In this document: positions 8,226 through 17,754 of the stretch, piece by piece | Position numbering within the stretch: the stretch's first letter is position 1 | Layout: the number at the start of each line of letters is the position of its first letter | Origin: Myxococcota bacterium | Lineage (GTDB): Bacteria; Myxococcota_A; UBA9160; UBA4427 | Assembly: GCA_030748735.1 (NCBI GenBank) | Contig: JASMLK010000045.1 | Span: 25,628-89,627 of the forward strand | Direction of reading: 5' to 3' | DNA: 64,000 bases | Notes under the pieces: generated by a model | Database searches by the model: none | What the model saw: only the letters and a program-made list of their open reading frames with translations | What the model was told of the DNA's origin: nothing | Made by a program: the position numbers and the translations under genes

Positions 8226-11200
8226 ATGCTTCGAACGCTCTCGATCCTTTTCACCTGCGCGGCCCTCGTCGGCTGCAGCGCCGAATCCCTGCCCATCGCC
8301 ACCAACATCAGCGGAAACATGATCCCCCCACCCCGCTCGGGTGTGGCGTCGATGTATCGGGGGTTGATGGTTTCGGTGCCGGGTGGGGCGGTGAACGCAT
8401 CTGGAGGCAATCTTCACATCACGCGAAGCGACATGTCGGTCGGGACGCGAGTGCATGAGTGGGGTGTCGGCGCGGTGTGGAACTCCGCAGCGGGAGCGTG
8501 GCAATGGAACTTCGACATGAGCCTCGTTGCTCCACGTCCAGGACAACCGCCGATCTTCATCGATGCCACGGGTTATGCCGCCTTTCTGAAGGGAGTCGAG
8601 TTCGGCGAGGAGATCCCCGGAACTCGATGGTTCTATCACGATGCGGACACGATTCGGTCGGCTGGTGGATTGATGTACCACTTCGACGCATCGGGTTGGC
8701 TCGCTTCGGTGAACTGGGCGAGTCAGCCATACCCCGCCATTCATTTCCAACGCTCGGTCGTCGGCGGTCTGTCTCGGGTTACCCGGATCGACCAATGTGT
8801 CGTTGCCGGCAGTTGCACCGCACTGTACACGATCGATCTCGATGCACGGGGCCGGGTGGACACCGTGACCGACCTCGCGGGGAGACAGTCGTCCTATCAA
8901 TACGAAGGAACCAGCGAGCGCCCTAGCGTAGTTCGAGATCCTCTGGAGCTGGCGAAGGGATGGCCCGGTACTCGCTACGAGTACGACGTGCATGGTCGGC
9001 TTGCTTCCTCGACGAACTCCCACGATGAGCGGATCGAGTACGTCTATTTCGGCAGCTCTGCTCGCACGGCCGCTGTCGCCCAGATCGGCGAGGGTGATCC
9101 GGTCTGGCGCTTCGACTATTCGGGAATGAAGGCGGATCGCATCCATGCCAGTACGACGATCACCAGTCCGCTCGGGACGCCCTCGAGGTTCGTGTTCGAC
9201 TACGGGTTGAGGATCAAGAGCTTTACGAATGCCGACGGCGAGAAGTGGCACTGGTCCTGGAGCGATACCGACCTCAAGGGCGTGACCGACCCAGCGGGTG
9301 TGTACCGGGGGATCTCATGGTCCCAGAATCGGACGGTGTTGTCGCAGACCCATGCGACCGGGAACACGGTGGTGACAACCTTCGCACCATTCCCAGCCGA
9401 GAATCGAAGCAACCCGTTCGATCGCCCCATACTGCAGATCACTGACGACCTTGGCCTCATCGAGGCTCGAATGTACTCACCGGCGGGGAAGCTCGAGTCG
9501 ACATCGAACGGGGAGGGCGAGTCCTGGACATATGCATTCGCTGGGAATGGGGATCTAACCGCGACGAATCCAGCAGGAGTCGTCACGGTGTACACCGACC
9601 GCGGTGATCACGGAGGGTATGCAACGGTGGCCCGGGGGACGGAGGTCGTTGCACAGACCCACGATCTCATCGGAAACCTGCTCGCCGTCGATGGTCTTCT
9701 GGAAGAAGACGTATCCCTTCACGCGCTATCGATCGGAAAGGGGGGCATGGTTGGGCGCACGTACGATGCGAACCGAAACGTCGCTTCGATTCTGCTCGAC
9801 GACAGCGGAAGGGCGACGGTGAGCGCACTGCAGGTTGAATGGCGGGCCGACGGTCAACAGTCGAAGATCACCAGGCCGTATGGTGGAGATACCGAGTTTC
9901 GGTACGACGATCTCGGACGCCTTGTCGAGGAACGAACCCGTGTAGATGGTTCGTGGGTGAGCACGAATCTCGAATTCGACCTGGAGGGTCGAGTCACCGC
10001 TCAGCTGCGCCCGAACGGAATGGCCACGCGTTGGACCTATCGAGACTCGGGCGACGTTGCGTCGATCCGACACGAACGCGACTGGAGTGACCCGCAGGAG
10101 TTCGACGCTGAAGTCCAGTTCGAGTATCTCGACGCGCGCCGAGTGGCGATTCGAGATCAGGTGCACGGTATGGTGCCAGAGCAGTTCGTCTACGACGGAG
10201 GTGGGCGTGTCAGCGAGATCCGATACCCCGACGGCGAGAAGGTCGATCATGCTTACGACATGCGAAATCGCCGTGTGCTGAGCACATACTCACGAGCCGA
10301 TTCGACACAGCTCGTTGCCCTCGCGTACGAGCACGATCTCGCGAATCGAACGACCGCGATCGAAAGGGACGGAGCGGAGACCCTGGGCGTCGTCTTCCTG
10401 GATGGTCGCGTCGATTCCTTCAGCCTTGGGAACGGTGTCGACGTTTCGCGCAGCTATGACCCTGTCACTGGGGCGTTTTCGGGTTTCGTGGCGACGAACG
10501 CGGCCACGCAGCCGGTCGCTCAGATGAACGTCGGGGTGACCCTCTGCAGCGTTCAACTGCCCGCCGGCCGATGTGTGACCGAGCAGACGGATACCTACCA
10601 TGGCCTGGCTTCGACATCGTACTCGGCCTACCAGACCGACGAGCTCGGCAGTGAGAGGTTGCTCGCCGATTCAGTCGGTATGACGAACCCGATCGACGGA
10701 TCGTATGACTACGACGAACTCAGCAACCTCGAGCAATCGCCCGCCGGTAGCTTCCTCTACAACACCGAACGAAACCGCTTGCTCGAGATTTCGAATGCTG
10801 GAGGAACCGTCGTCGACTACACCTACGACGACGCGGGGTTCGTGACTGACCGCAACGGTCAAGCCATCAGCTGGAGCGGCATGGGGCGCGTCTCGGCGCT
10901 TGGCTCCACGTCGTCGATGCAGTGGGATGGACTCGGTCGGAGGGTTTCGATCACCGAATCAGGTGGAACGACGCGTGCAAAGTACGGTGGTGTGGTCACC
11001 GAAGCTGTCACCGGTACGGCCCAGAAGATGGATCTCGGCTGGGTGATCCTCGATCTCGACACCGGAAGCAACGACTACCGTCTGTTCGATTTCCGGGGAA
11101 ACGCGAAGCTCGTTCTCGACGAAACGGGGGCAGTGACCGCTCACCAGCACTACGCGGGCTATGGCCGGGTAGCACTCGATGGAATGGATCCGACCGACAT

Positions 11201-11855
11201 GGGGTTCGCGGGGGGGACCCACATGGGCGATCTCGTGGCACTTGGCGCCCGAATCTACGATCCCATTGCGGCGAGGTTCTTGTCGCAAGACCCGATTCCC
11301 CAGATCGTGAACCAATACACCTACACGACGGGGAACCCCGTGAGATTCTGGGATCCGGGTGGCTTGAACGAGGTCGTCACGGGGAGGACGGTGACAACGA
11401 CGGAACCGAGTACGGTCTTTCAGGCTGAAGGCGAGGCAGCTCTGCTCGGTTTCGGTATCAGGTTCAGTGCCTCGGTCGTGATTCATGGCAACCAGGAATC
11501 GATCCACTACGCCCCGGCCCCCCCCGCGAGCACGCTGCAGGGCGGCAATTCGAACGACGCGACTGCGGCCGCAACGAAGAGTAAGTTGGTCAGTGGGTCG
11601 AGCGCGCCGGTGGGGGAGAGCGCAGCTTTCGGGTCGGAATCGGGTGGAAACGGTTCCGCGGGGAAGGGCCGGGACGGCCCGAATCGTGCCAGGCAGCGAA
11701 AGCAGGAGCGAATGACCTCGAGTCCGTCCCACGACGTTCCCAACTTCCAGCCGGTCTGTGGAATCGGGTTCGAGATCGTTCCGGTCTTGCTGAGTCTGAT
11801 CGCGGTGAGACGGCGCCGCGGCGATCGACATTCCGCTAGCGGGTCTCGAGCATAG
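8226..11855 (+). CDS. RHS/YD-repeat lipoprotein with C-terminal Cys-Gly/Arg anchor-like tail
   Basis: The 1209-residue protein begins with a lipoprotein signal peptide (lipobox LVGC, Cys17). Many YD repeats follow, for example YDYDELSNLEQSP and YTYDDAGFVTDRNG. The conserved RHS core closes with ARIYDPIAARFLSQDPIPQI and YTYTTGNPVRFWDPGGLNE near residues 1015-1050. The tail beyond the core is short (about 160 residues), low in complexity and Ser/Gly/Ala-rich. It ends CGIGFEIVPVLLSLIAVRRR, a Cys-Gly motif, hydrophobic span and Arg cluster resembling a protein-sorting anchor, not a toxin domain. RHS shells usually encapsulate a C-terminal toxin; none is evident here and no immunity gene follows. 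A structural cell-surface or carbohydrate-binding role is more likely than contact toxicity (inference). Confidence 0.85.
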   Translation: MLRTLSILFTCAALVGCSAESLPIATNISGNMIPPPRSGVASMYRGLMVSVPGGAVNASGGNLHITRSDMSVGTRVHEWGVGAVWNSAAGAWQWNFDMSLVAPRPGQPPIFIDATGYAAFLKGVEFGEEIPGTRWFYHDADTIRSAGGLMYHFDASGWLASVNWASQPYPAIHFQRSVVGGLSRVTRIDQCVVAGSCTALYTIDLDARGRVDTVTDLAGRQSSYQYEGTSERPSVVRDPLELAKGWPGTRYEYDVHGRLASSTNSHDERIEYVYFGSSARTAAVAQIGEGDPVWRFDYSGMKADRIHASTTITSPLGTPSRFVFDYGLRIKSFTNADGEKWHWSWSDTDLKGVTDPAGVYRGISWSQNRTVLSQTHATGNTVVTTFAPFPAENRSNPFDRPILQITDDLGLIEARMYSPAGKLESTSNGEGESWTYAFAGNGDLTATNPAGVVTVYTDRGDHGGYATVARGTEVVAQTHDLIGNLLAVDGLLEEDVSLHALSIGKGGMVGRTYDANRNVASILLDDSGRATVSALQVEWRADGQQSKITRPYGGDTEFRYDDLGRLVEERTRVDGSWVSTNLEFDLEGRVTAQLRPNGMATRWTYRDSGDVASIRHERDWSDPQEFDAEVQFEYLDARRVAIRDQVHGMVPEQFVYDGGGRVSEIRYPDGEKVDHAYDMRNRRVLSTYSRADSTQLVALAYEHDLANRTTAIERDGAETLGVVFLDGRVDSFSLGNGVDVSRSYDPVTGAFSGFVATNAATQPVAQMNVGVTLCSVQLPAGRCVTEQTDTYHGLASTSYSAYQTDELGSERLLADSVGMTNPIDGSYDYDELSNLEQSPAGSFLYNTERNRLLEISNAGGTVVDYTYDDAGFVTDRNGQAISWSGMGRVSALGSTSSMQWDGLGRRVSITESGGTTRAKYGGVVTEAVTGTAQKMDLGWVILDLDTGSNDYRLFDFRGNAKLVLDETGAVTAHQHYAGYGRVALDGMDPTDMGFAGGTHMGDLVALGARIYDPIAARFLSQDPIPQIVNQYTYTTGNPVRFWDPGGLNEVVTGRTVTTTEPSTVFQAEGEAALLGFGIRFSASVVIHGNQESIHYAPAPPASTLQGGNSNDATAAATKSKLVSGSSAPVGESAAFGSESGGNGSAGKGRDGPNRARQRKQERMTSSPSHDVPNFQPVCGIGFEIVPVLLSLIAVRRRRGDRHSASGSRA

Positions 11856-12546
11856 ACTGCAGCTGCCTCCAAACCCTCTCCGCGATCAACTCGTGCCCTT
11901 TCGCCGTCGGGTGGATGCCATCCGGTTGATTGAGGTCGGGTCTGGCGGCGACGTCTTCCAGCAGGAACGGGATCAGCCCCGCTTCGTATTCGCTGGCGAG
12001 CTTTGGGTACGCGGATTCGAAGGCCTTCATGTAGTCGCGGCCGAGGTTGGGGACGGCGCGCATGCCGGCGATGAGGAGGCGGGTATCGGGGTACTTGCTG
12101 CGCGTTCGGTCGATGATCGTGCGCAGGTTGCTTTGCATCGTGGCGGGGTCGAGGCCGCGGAGCATGTCGTTGGCGCCGAGTTCGAGTACGAGGACGGAGA
12201 CCCGGGAACGCAGGAGCCAACCGATGCGGCGTAGACCGCCCGCGGAGGTGTCGCCGCTCACGCCTGCATTCACCACGCGATAGCTGAGGCCGGCATCATC
12301 GATCTTGCGCTGGATCAGTGCCGGGAAGGCCTGTTCCGAGGGGAGCCCATAGCCGGCGGTGAGACTCGTGCCCAGGAACAGCACGACGGGGCGGCTGTCG
12401 GCCCATGCTGGTCCGACCGAAACCAGGGTGAACCACACGAGAGTCAGGGAGGCGCACACGAATCGGGCAGTCCGCGCCGACCCGCACGATGCGGGTGCGC
12501 GACCCAGTGAGTATGCTCGGCGCCATCGTCGTGTCGGAAGTTGCAT
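11836..12546 (-). CDS. tesA: SGNH/GDSL esterase, TesA-like (thioesterase I/arylesterase)
   Basis: The SGNH blocks are all present: FLGTSLTAG with the nucleophilic Ser (about residue 60), the Gly block VSGDTSAGG, the Asn block LELGAND and the catalytic DGIHPTAKGH. A signal peptide ends near SVGPAWA, consistent with a periplasmic enzyme hydrolysing acyl esters or thioesters. The ATG at 12546 gives a long basic leader and makes the 5' end overlap the divergent ybbA-like gene; a GTG at 12459 directly before the hydrophobic core may be the real start. The gene converges on the RHS gene with 20 bases of overlap. The divergent tesA/ybbA-ybbP layout is the same as in E. coli, which strengthens the name. 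Confidence 0.85.
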   Translation of the reverse strand: MQLPTRRWRRAYSLGRAPASCGSARTARFVCASLTLVWFTLVSVGPAWADSRPVVLFLGTSLTAGYGLPSEQAFPALIQRKIDDAGLSYRVVNAGVSGDTSAGGLRRIGWLLRSRVSVLVLELGANDMLRGLDPATMQSNLRTIIDRTRSKYPDTRLLIAGMRAVPNLGRDYMKAFESAYPKLASEYEAGLIPFLLEDVAARPDLNQPDGIHPTAKGHELIAERVWRQLQSMLETR

Positions 12547-13253
12547 CGCCCATCATCGTCGCGCGGAACCTTTGCCAACGCTACCTGCGTGCGGGCGGTG
12601 GCGAGCCGTTGACGGTGCTCGAAGGGGTGGGTCTCGAAGTCGTCGCCGGCGAACGCATCGCGGTGCTCGGCCCCTCGGGCAGCGGGAAGACCACCTTGCT
12701 CGGCCTGCTCGCGGGCCTCGACCTCGCGACCGAAGGCACGGTCGAACTCGTCGGCCACGTCCTGAACGACCTCGACGAAGATGCGCGTGCTGCACTTCGG
12801 GCCGACAAGATCGGCTTCGTGTTTCAGAGCTTTCAACTCGTCCCGACGTTGACCGCGCTCGAGAACGTGCTCGTTCCTCTCGAACTTCTCCCCGCTTCAC
12901 GTGCAGTCCCACGCGCCCGGGCCGAGGAAGCGGCGCGCGCGCTCCTCGACCGCGTCGGCCTGGCCGACCGGCTCGATCACTATCCCACGCAGCTCTCGGG
13001 CGGTGAACAACAACGGGTTGGCATCGCGCGCGCGTTCGCGAACGAACCCGTGGTGCTCTTCGCCGACGAACCCACCGGCAACCTCGACGCCGAAACGGGC
13101 GGTGGCATCGTCGACCTGCTGCTCGACATCAATCGCGAGCGCGGCACCACCCTCGCGATCGTCACCCACGACGTCGATCTCGCCCGCAAGGCGAACCGCA
13201 TCGTGACCCTCGCCGGCGGACGCTTGCAGAAGATCGAAACGGTGACCTCGTGA
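12513..13253 (+). CDS. ybbA: ABC transporter ATP-binding protein, YbbA/LolD-type
   Basis: This is a 246-residue ATPase. It has Walker A GPSGSGKTT near residue 53, a Q-loop (FVFQSFQLVPTLTALENV), the signature LSGGEQQRVGIARAF and Walker B VVLFADEPTGNLD, followed by the His switch in IVTHD. This is the LolD/MacB/YbbA subgroup that drives FtsX-like permeases. The start is uncertain: ATG at 12489 or 12513 or GTG at 12531, none with a strong ribosome binding site. The GTG would fit the family length best. The stop overlaps the permease start (GTGA). Divergent tesA supports assignment to the YbbA-YbbP system. Confidence 0.9.
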   Translation: MLGAIVVSEVASPIIVARNLCQRYLRAGGGEPLTVLEGVGLEVVAGERIAVLGPSGSGKTTLLGLLAGLDLATEGTVELVGHVLNDLDEDARAALRADKIGFVFQSFQLVPTLTALENVLVPLELLPASRAVPRARAEEAARALLDRVGLADRLDHYPTQLSGGEQQRVGIARAFANEPVVLFADEPTGNLDAETGGGIVDLLLDINRERGTTLAIVTHDVDLARKANRIVTLAGGRLQKIETVTS

Positions 13254-15793
13254 ACCTGCGCTTCGTCGCGGCCATGTTGCGACGGGAAGCACGCGCCTCG
13301 CGCCGGCCATTCATTCTCTACGGCAGCTGCATGGCGCTCGGTATCGCGTCGCTGGTCGGGTTGCACGGGATGCGGGCGACCACCGAGCACGCGGTCGACA
13401 CCCAGTCCAAGCGTCTCCTCGGCGGTGACCTGCGCGTCGAAAGCCGTGCGCTGATCGCGGGCGAAGGAATCGAAGCGCTTCTCGAATTCGAGTCCCGCAG
13501 CGACACGACGGCCACGCAGGTGACGCGCTTTGGTTCGATGGCGTTTGCGCGCCCGTCCGGCCGAAGCCGCCTCGTCGACATCCAGGCAGTCGAGTCCAGC
13601 TTCCCGCTCTACGGCCGGGTCGAAACCGAGCCGCCCCATCGCTTCATCGATCTGCACGCGTCGTCATCTCCTTGCGCCCTCGTCGACCCGAGCTTGCTCA
13701 TTCAACTCGACACGCGGGTCGGGGCAGCGCTGAAGCTCGGTGAGGTCGAATTCGAGATCGCAGGCACGATCAAGAAGGCGCCCGGCGGCTTCGGGATGCA
13801 AACGCAGATCGCGCCGCGGGTTCTGATCGCAGAGCGCTACCTCGACGCGACGCGCCTGATCCGCCCGGGGAGTCTCGTCGAGTATCAGCACTTCGTTCGC
13901 GCCGAACCCGCGGTGCTCCAACCGTTCCTTGCCCGACATCGCAGCGAACTGCGCGATGCCCGCCTCGAACTCACGACGGCGCACGGCTATCGCAACGAAC
14001 TCAACCGAAGCTTCGGTGTGCTGACGCGCTACCTCGGCCTGGTCGGACTCGCCGCACTGGCCCTCGGCGGCGTCGGAGTCGCCGCGGGGGTACGGGTGTT
14101 CGTCGGCGAAAAACTCGAGTCGGTCGCGTTGTTGCGCTCCCTCGGTGCAAGTCGCCGCGACATCTTCCTTCTATATGGATGCCTCGCGATGGCGCTGGGG
14201 GCAGGGGCCGGCGTGGTCGGTGCTGCGGTCGGCACGTTGATGCAGTGGGGCATGCCGCGCTTCATGGAAGGCTTGCTCCCGGTCGATGTCGAAGTGGCCG
14301 TCGAGCCCACGGCGATCTTGACGGGCATCGTGCTGGCGTTGTGGGTGACCCTCTTGTTTGCAGCGGGACCACTCATCGACCTCGTGCGAGTGCCGCCGCT
14401 GCGCGCGTTGCGCGCCGATTTCGCCGCAGAACCGGTGCCCGTTGGCGGACGGATCGCGATCGTCGTCGCGCTTACTGTAAGTGTCTTGCTCGTGTCGGTC
14501 TGGCAAGCACCGCGCCCTCAGGTGGGCTTGTGGTTCGCCCTCGGTCTGGGGCTTGCGCTGCTTACCCTGGCCGCCGCCGCGCGTTCCTGCATGGCGTTCC
14601 TGCGTGGCGGTGCCTTCGAGCGTTTTCCGTACGCGATGCGCCAGGGCATCGCGAACCTCTTTCGGCCGCGCAACCACACCATGGCGAGTGTGCTCACGGT
14701 GGGTTTCGGTCTGTTCCTGGTTCTGACCCTACACGGAGTGCAGAGCAATGTGCTCGAACAGATTGCGGTCGATCGAGACCCCGACCGGCCCAACCTCGTG
14801 CTGTTCGACGTACAGCCCGACCAACGCGCGGCCGTCGAAACGGTTCTCCGCGATCGTGGCGCGTCGATCACCGATTCTGCCCCGCTGATTTCCGCGCGCA
14901 TCTCTTCGGTGCGCGGCGATCGCATCGGTGCGCTGCTCGAAGCGGAGCCCGACAGCCGCGAGCTTCGTTGGGCTTTGCAGCGCGAGTACCGTCTCACCTA
15001 CGCCGAAGGCCTGCGCCCGACCGAGACGATCCTGGCGGGGAGCTGGTGGCACGGCGAAGTGCACCGCGAAACGCCGATCCCCGTGTCGATCGAAACCAGC
15101 ATTCGCGATTCCCTGGGCCTCGAAGTCGGTGACGAGATCGTCTGGGATATTCAGGGCATCGAGGTAGAAGGCTTCGTGCAGAGCGTGCGCGAAGTCGACT
15201 GGGACAAGCTCGCGACCAACTTCTTCGTCGTGCTTCCTCCCGGCATGATCGAAGACGCACCGCATTCCGCTGTCTTGCTCGCCCGCATGGCTGACCCAGA
15301 GATGCGCGCACTGCTGCAGCGAGATCTCGTGCGCGAGTTCTCGAACATCAGCGTGCTCGACGCGACGCTGATCTTGACTGCCGTCGACACCATGATGGAA
15401 CGCATGGCGACCGCCATCGAGCTGCTTGCGGCCTTCACGATCGCAACCGGCCTGATGATCCTCGTTGCGGCATCGATCAGTGCCCGGCAGGAACGTCGTC
15501 GCGAAGTCGCCCTGTTGCGAACACTCGGTGCGTCGATTCGGGTGCTGCGCAACATCCTCGCGACGGAAGTCGTTGTGTTGGCCGTCCTTGCGGCGTTCGT
15601 GGGCGCGGGCATCGCGGCGGTCGCGAGTTGGTTGCTCGTCCGCTTCGTCTTCGAGCTGCCGGTGTTTCTGCCCTGGTCGGACTTCGCGGTGCTCGCGTGC
15701 GCGAGCATCGTCGTCAGCACCCTACTTGGAGCCCTCGGGGCTGGGCGAGATCACAAGACCTCGGCCCTTGCGAGATTGCGCGGTGCCGTTTGA
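13250..15793 (+). CDS. ybbP: FtsX-like ABC transporter permease, YbbP-type
   Basis: The 847-residue protein has one N-terminal span followed by a large periplasmic domain. A first FtsX block starts near LGLVGLAALALGGVGVAAGV, and a second set of spans around residues 380-500 is followed by another periplasmic domain. A final FtsX block begins at about residue 720 (ERMATAIELLAAFTIATGLM). This duplicated architecture matches E. coli YbbP. It starts with GTG overlapping the ATPase stop by 4 bases. The predicted job is ATP-driven movement of a lipid or lipoprotein substrate across the envelope, with the neighbouring TesA; the substrate is not known. Confidence 0.9.
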   Translation: MNLRFVAAMLRREARASRRPFILYGSCMALGIASLVGLHGMRATTEHAVDTQSKRLLGGDLRVESRALIAGEGIEALLEFESRSDTTATQVTRFGSMAFARPSGRSRLVDIQAVESSFPLYGRVETEPPHRFIDLHASSSPCALVDPSLLIQLDTRVGAALKLGEVEFEIAGTIKKAPGGFGMQTQIAPRVLIAERYLDATRLIRPGSLVEYQHFVRAEPAVLQPFLARHRSELRDARLELTTAHGYRNELNRSFGVLTRYLGLVGLAALALGGVGVAAGVRVFVGEKLESVALLRSLGASRRDIFLLYGCLAMALGAGAGVVGAAVGTLMQWGMPRFMEGLLPVDVEVAVEPTAILTGIVLALWVTLLFAAGPLIDLVRVPPLRALRADFAAEPVPVGGRIAIVVALTVSVLLVSVWQAPRPQVGLWFALGLGLALLTLAAAARSCMAFLRGGAFERFPYAMRQGIANLFRPRNHTMASVLTVGFGLFLVLTLHGVQSNVLEQIAVDRDPDRPNLVLFDVQPDQRAAVETVLRDRGASITDSAPLISARISSVRGDRIGALLEAEPDSRELRWALQREYRLTYAEGLRPTETILAGSWWHGEVHRETPIPVSIETSIRDSLGLEVGDEIVWDIQGIEVEGFVQSVREVDWDKLATNFFVVLPPGMIEDAPHSAVLLARMADPEMRALLQRDLVREFSNISVLDATLILTAVDTMMERMATAIELLAAFTIATGLMILVAASISARQERRREVALLRTLGASIRVLRNILATEVVVLAVLAAFVGAGIAAVASWLLVRFVFELPVFLPWSDFAVLACASIVVSTLLGALGAGRDHKTSALARLRGAV

Positions 15794-15801
15794 TCGGCGG
15801 C

Positions 15802-16503
15802 TCAGCTCGCCGGGAAGGTCGCCGCCATGTCGGCTTCGAGGGTGGCTTCGATGTGGTCCAGGCCCGCGCCGCGCACGACGGCTCGTGTGCCGACATACGC
15901 CCCGCGCGGCAGCTGCCCGAGTTGTTCTGCAACGGCAGTGGCGCGCGCAAGAACCTGATCCGGTGCAACGACTTCGTCGTAGAGGCCTGCTTCGACCGCG
16001 CCTTCGGGGTCGTAGATGTGGGCCTGCACGGTGCCGCGGTAGAACTCGCGAATCGGCATGCGTTGGCGCGCCATCTCGACGAGGAAGATCGGCGTCGTCA
16101 TGCTGATCGCGACTTCGTTGAAGCCGATCTTGTACGCACCCGCTGCACCGATTCGCGTGTCGGCGGCAGCCAACAAGACCGCCCCCATGGCGAGTGCATG
16201 CCCGGTGGATGCGGCGACGACCGGTGCAGGAAAACGCGCGATTCGCAGAGCAAGGCGCCCACCGTCCGTCACCATCGCCTGAGCTGCGGCGGGCCCACCT
16301 TCACGCATGACGCTCAAGTCGAAGCCGGCACTGAAACGATCCGGGCGACCGGTCAGCACGACAGCATTGCCCGCTTCTTCGGCCTGGTCGAGCGCGCTGT
16401 TGATGGCCGCAAGCACATTGGGCGAAAGCGCATTGGCCTTGCCATCGTCGAGGTGGATGATCGCGACATCACCGGCGGCTTCGTAGCGGACGGAATCAGA
16501 CAT
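15802..16503 (-). CDS. Crotonase-family enoyl-CoA hydratase/isomerase
   Basis: The 233-residue protein has the crotonase fold. The first oxyanion segment is GRPDRFSAGFDLSVM (about 52-66) and the second is ASTGHALAMGAVLLAAADTR, and the acyl-CoA pocket GKANALSP lies near residues 21-28. At the position of the second catalytic Glu in hydratases the sequence reads NEVAISMTTP, so a Glu is retained close by. AAAGGAA precedes the ATG at 16503. It is a single gene, convergent with ybbP and divergent from the LLM oxidoreductase. Short-chain acyl-CoA hydration or isomerisation in beta-oxidation is the likely role. Confidence 0.9.
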   Translation of the reverse strand: MSDSVRYEAAGDVAIIHLDDGKANALSPNVLAAINSALDQAEEAGNAVVLTGRPDRFSAGFDLSVMREGGPAAAQAMVTDGGRLALRIARFPAPVVAASTGHALAMGAVLLAAADTRIGAAGAYKIGFNEVAISMTTPIFLVEMARQRMPIREFYRGTVQAHIYDPEGAVEAGLYDEVVAPDQVLARATAVAEQLGQLPRGAYVGTRAVVRGAGLDHIEATLEADMAATFPAS

Positions 16504-16646
16504 GAGGTTCCTTTCAGGTGGGTTCGCGGGCGCGGCGGCAGTTTATCACGCTGTTCGGAGCCGGTCGCTGGCGGAGAAGCGTCGGTGTACGATCGACCCC
16601 CGGTATTCGAGCTACGTGGGCGCACCAGGAAGTGCAGAGGGAAGCG

Positions 16647-17720
16647 ATGGACATCGGCGTCTGCGTGGCCTCACACATCGGCGACATCGACTACGTCGTG
16701 CAAGCCGAGCGGTTCGGCTATTCGCACGCCTGGCTTGCCGACAGCCAGATGATCTGGTCGGATTGCTACGCGACGCTCGCACTCGCCGCCCAGGCGACCC
16801 AATCGATTCGCCTGGGCACGGGGGTCGCAGTGGCGGGAACGCGACCACCCGCAGTCAATGCGGCGGGGATCGCGACCATCAACGCGCTGGCACCCGCCCG
16901 GACCTTCATGGGCATTGGTGCCGGCAACACGGCGATGCGCATCATGGGCGAGCCTCCGCAACGCATCGCTGCATTCGATCGCTACCTCGCGAGCCTACGT
17001 CCTCTGCTTCGCGGTGAAGAGTCCCTCGTCGATGTTGCGGGCGAGCCGCGCCCCATCGTGCATGGGATGCCGGACCGCGGTTTCGTGAATTTCGAAGACC
17101 CCATCCCGCTCTACGTAAGCGGCTTTGGTCCGCGCTCACTCGGGCTGGCGGGGCAGCACGGTGACGGTGCGGTGCTCGCCATGCCTCCACACCCGAACGT
17201 GATGGCACACTTCTGGAAGTCGATCGAAGCCGGCGCCGCACGCGCGGGGCGGTCGCTCGATCGCTCTTCCTTCTATATGTCTGCGCTCACGACGATTTCG
17301 CTTCTCGACGATGGTGAAACCCTGGATTCCCCGCGCATCCGCGAGGAATGTGGCGCCTTTGCGATGGCCACCGTGCACTTCGCCTACGACCAATGGCGGC
17401 AGTTCGGTCACGCCCCGCCGGCGTTCCTCGAAGAGATCTGGGACGAGTACTGCGCGATGCTCGTTGGCGTCCCCGACGATCGGCTCCATCAGCGAATCCA
17501 TGCGGGGCACAACTGCTGGGTGCTTCCCGAAGAGGAACGCTTCGTGACACCCGAGATCATCGACGCGACCTGTGTGGTGGGCAGGCGAGACGACGTTGTT
17601 TCGAGGCTACGCGCGCTGGAAGAAGCCGGCCTCGATCAGGTGATGATCCTGCCCGCCTTCGAGCCGCGCCACAGCGTGCTCGAGCGCGTTGGAAACGAGT
17701 TGATTCCGCAGCTCGCATGA
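16647..17720 (+). CDS. LLM-class (luciferase-like) flavin/F420-dependent oxidoreductase
   Basis: The start is the ATG at 16647, with GAGGGA just upstream. The 357-residue TIM-barrel protein begins MDIGVCVASHIGDIDYVV and has the LLM hallmarks AERFGYSHAWLADSQ, QSIRLGTGVAVAGTRPP and TFMGIGAGNTAMRIMG. Relatives include methylenetetrahydromethanopterin reductase and F420- or FMN-dependent dehydrogenases. It lies 34 bases upstream of an amidase and is probably in an operon with it. A second, distinct LLM paralogue occurs at 30314. The substrate is unknown. Confidence 0.9.
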   Translation: MDIGVCVASHIGDIDYVVQAERFGYSHAWLADSQMIWSDCYATLALAAQATQSIRLGTGVAVAGTRPPAVNAAGIATINALAPARTFMGIGAGNTAMRIMGEPPQRIAAFDRYLASLRPLLRGEESLVDVAGEPRPIVHGMPDRGFVNFEDPIPLYVSGFGPRSLGLAGQHGDGAVLAMPPHPNVMAHFWKSIEAGAARAGRSLDRSSFYMSALTTISLLDDGETLDSPRIREECGAFAMATVHFAYDQWRQFGHAPPAFLEEIWDEYCAMLVGVPDDRLHQRIHAGHNCWVLPEEERFVTPEIIDATCVVGRRDDVVSRLRALEEAGLDQVMILPAFEPRHSVLERVGNELIPQLA

Positions 17721-17754
17721 CACGATGCCCATGACTCCCGAAGGAGGAGCCCCC

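Noticed and set aside
8034..9251. 405-codon reverse frame over the start of the RHS gene
   Set aside because: Arg-rich shadow of the YD-repeat coding sequence without recognisable domains.
9700..11855. RHS-associated toxin and immunity pair
   Set aside because: The tail after the RHS core is short and low-complexity, and the next gene is an unrelated esterase on the other strand.
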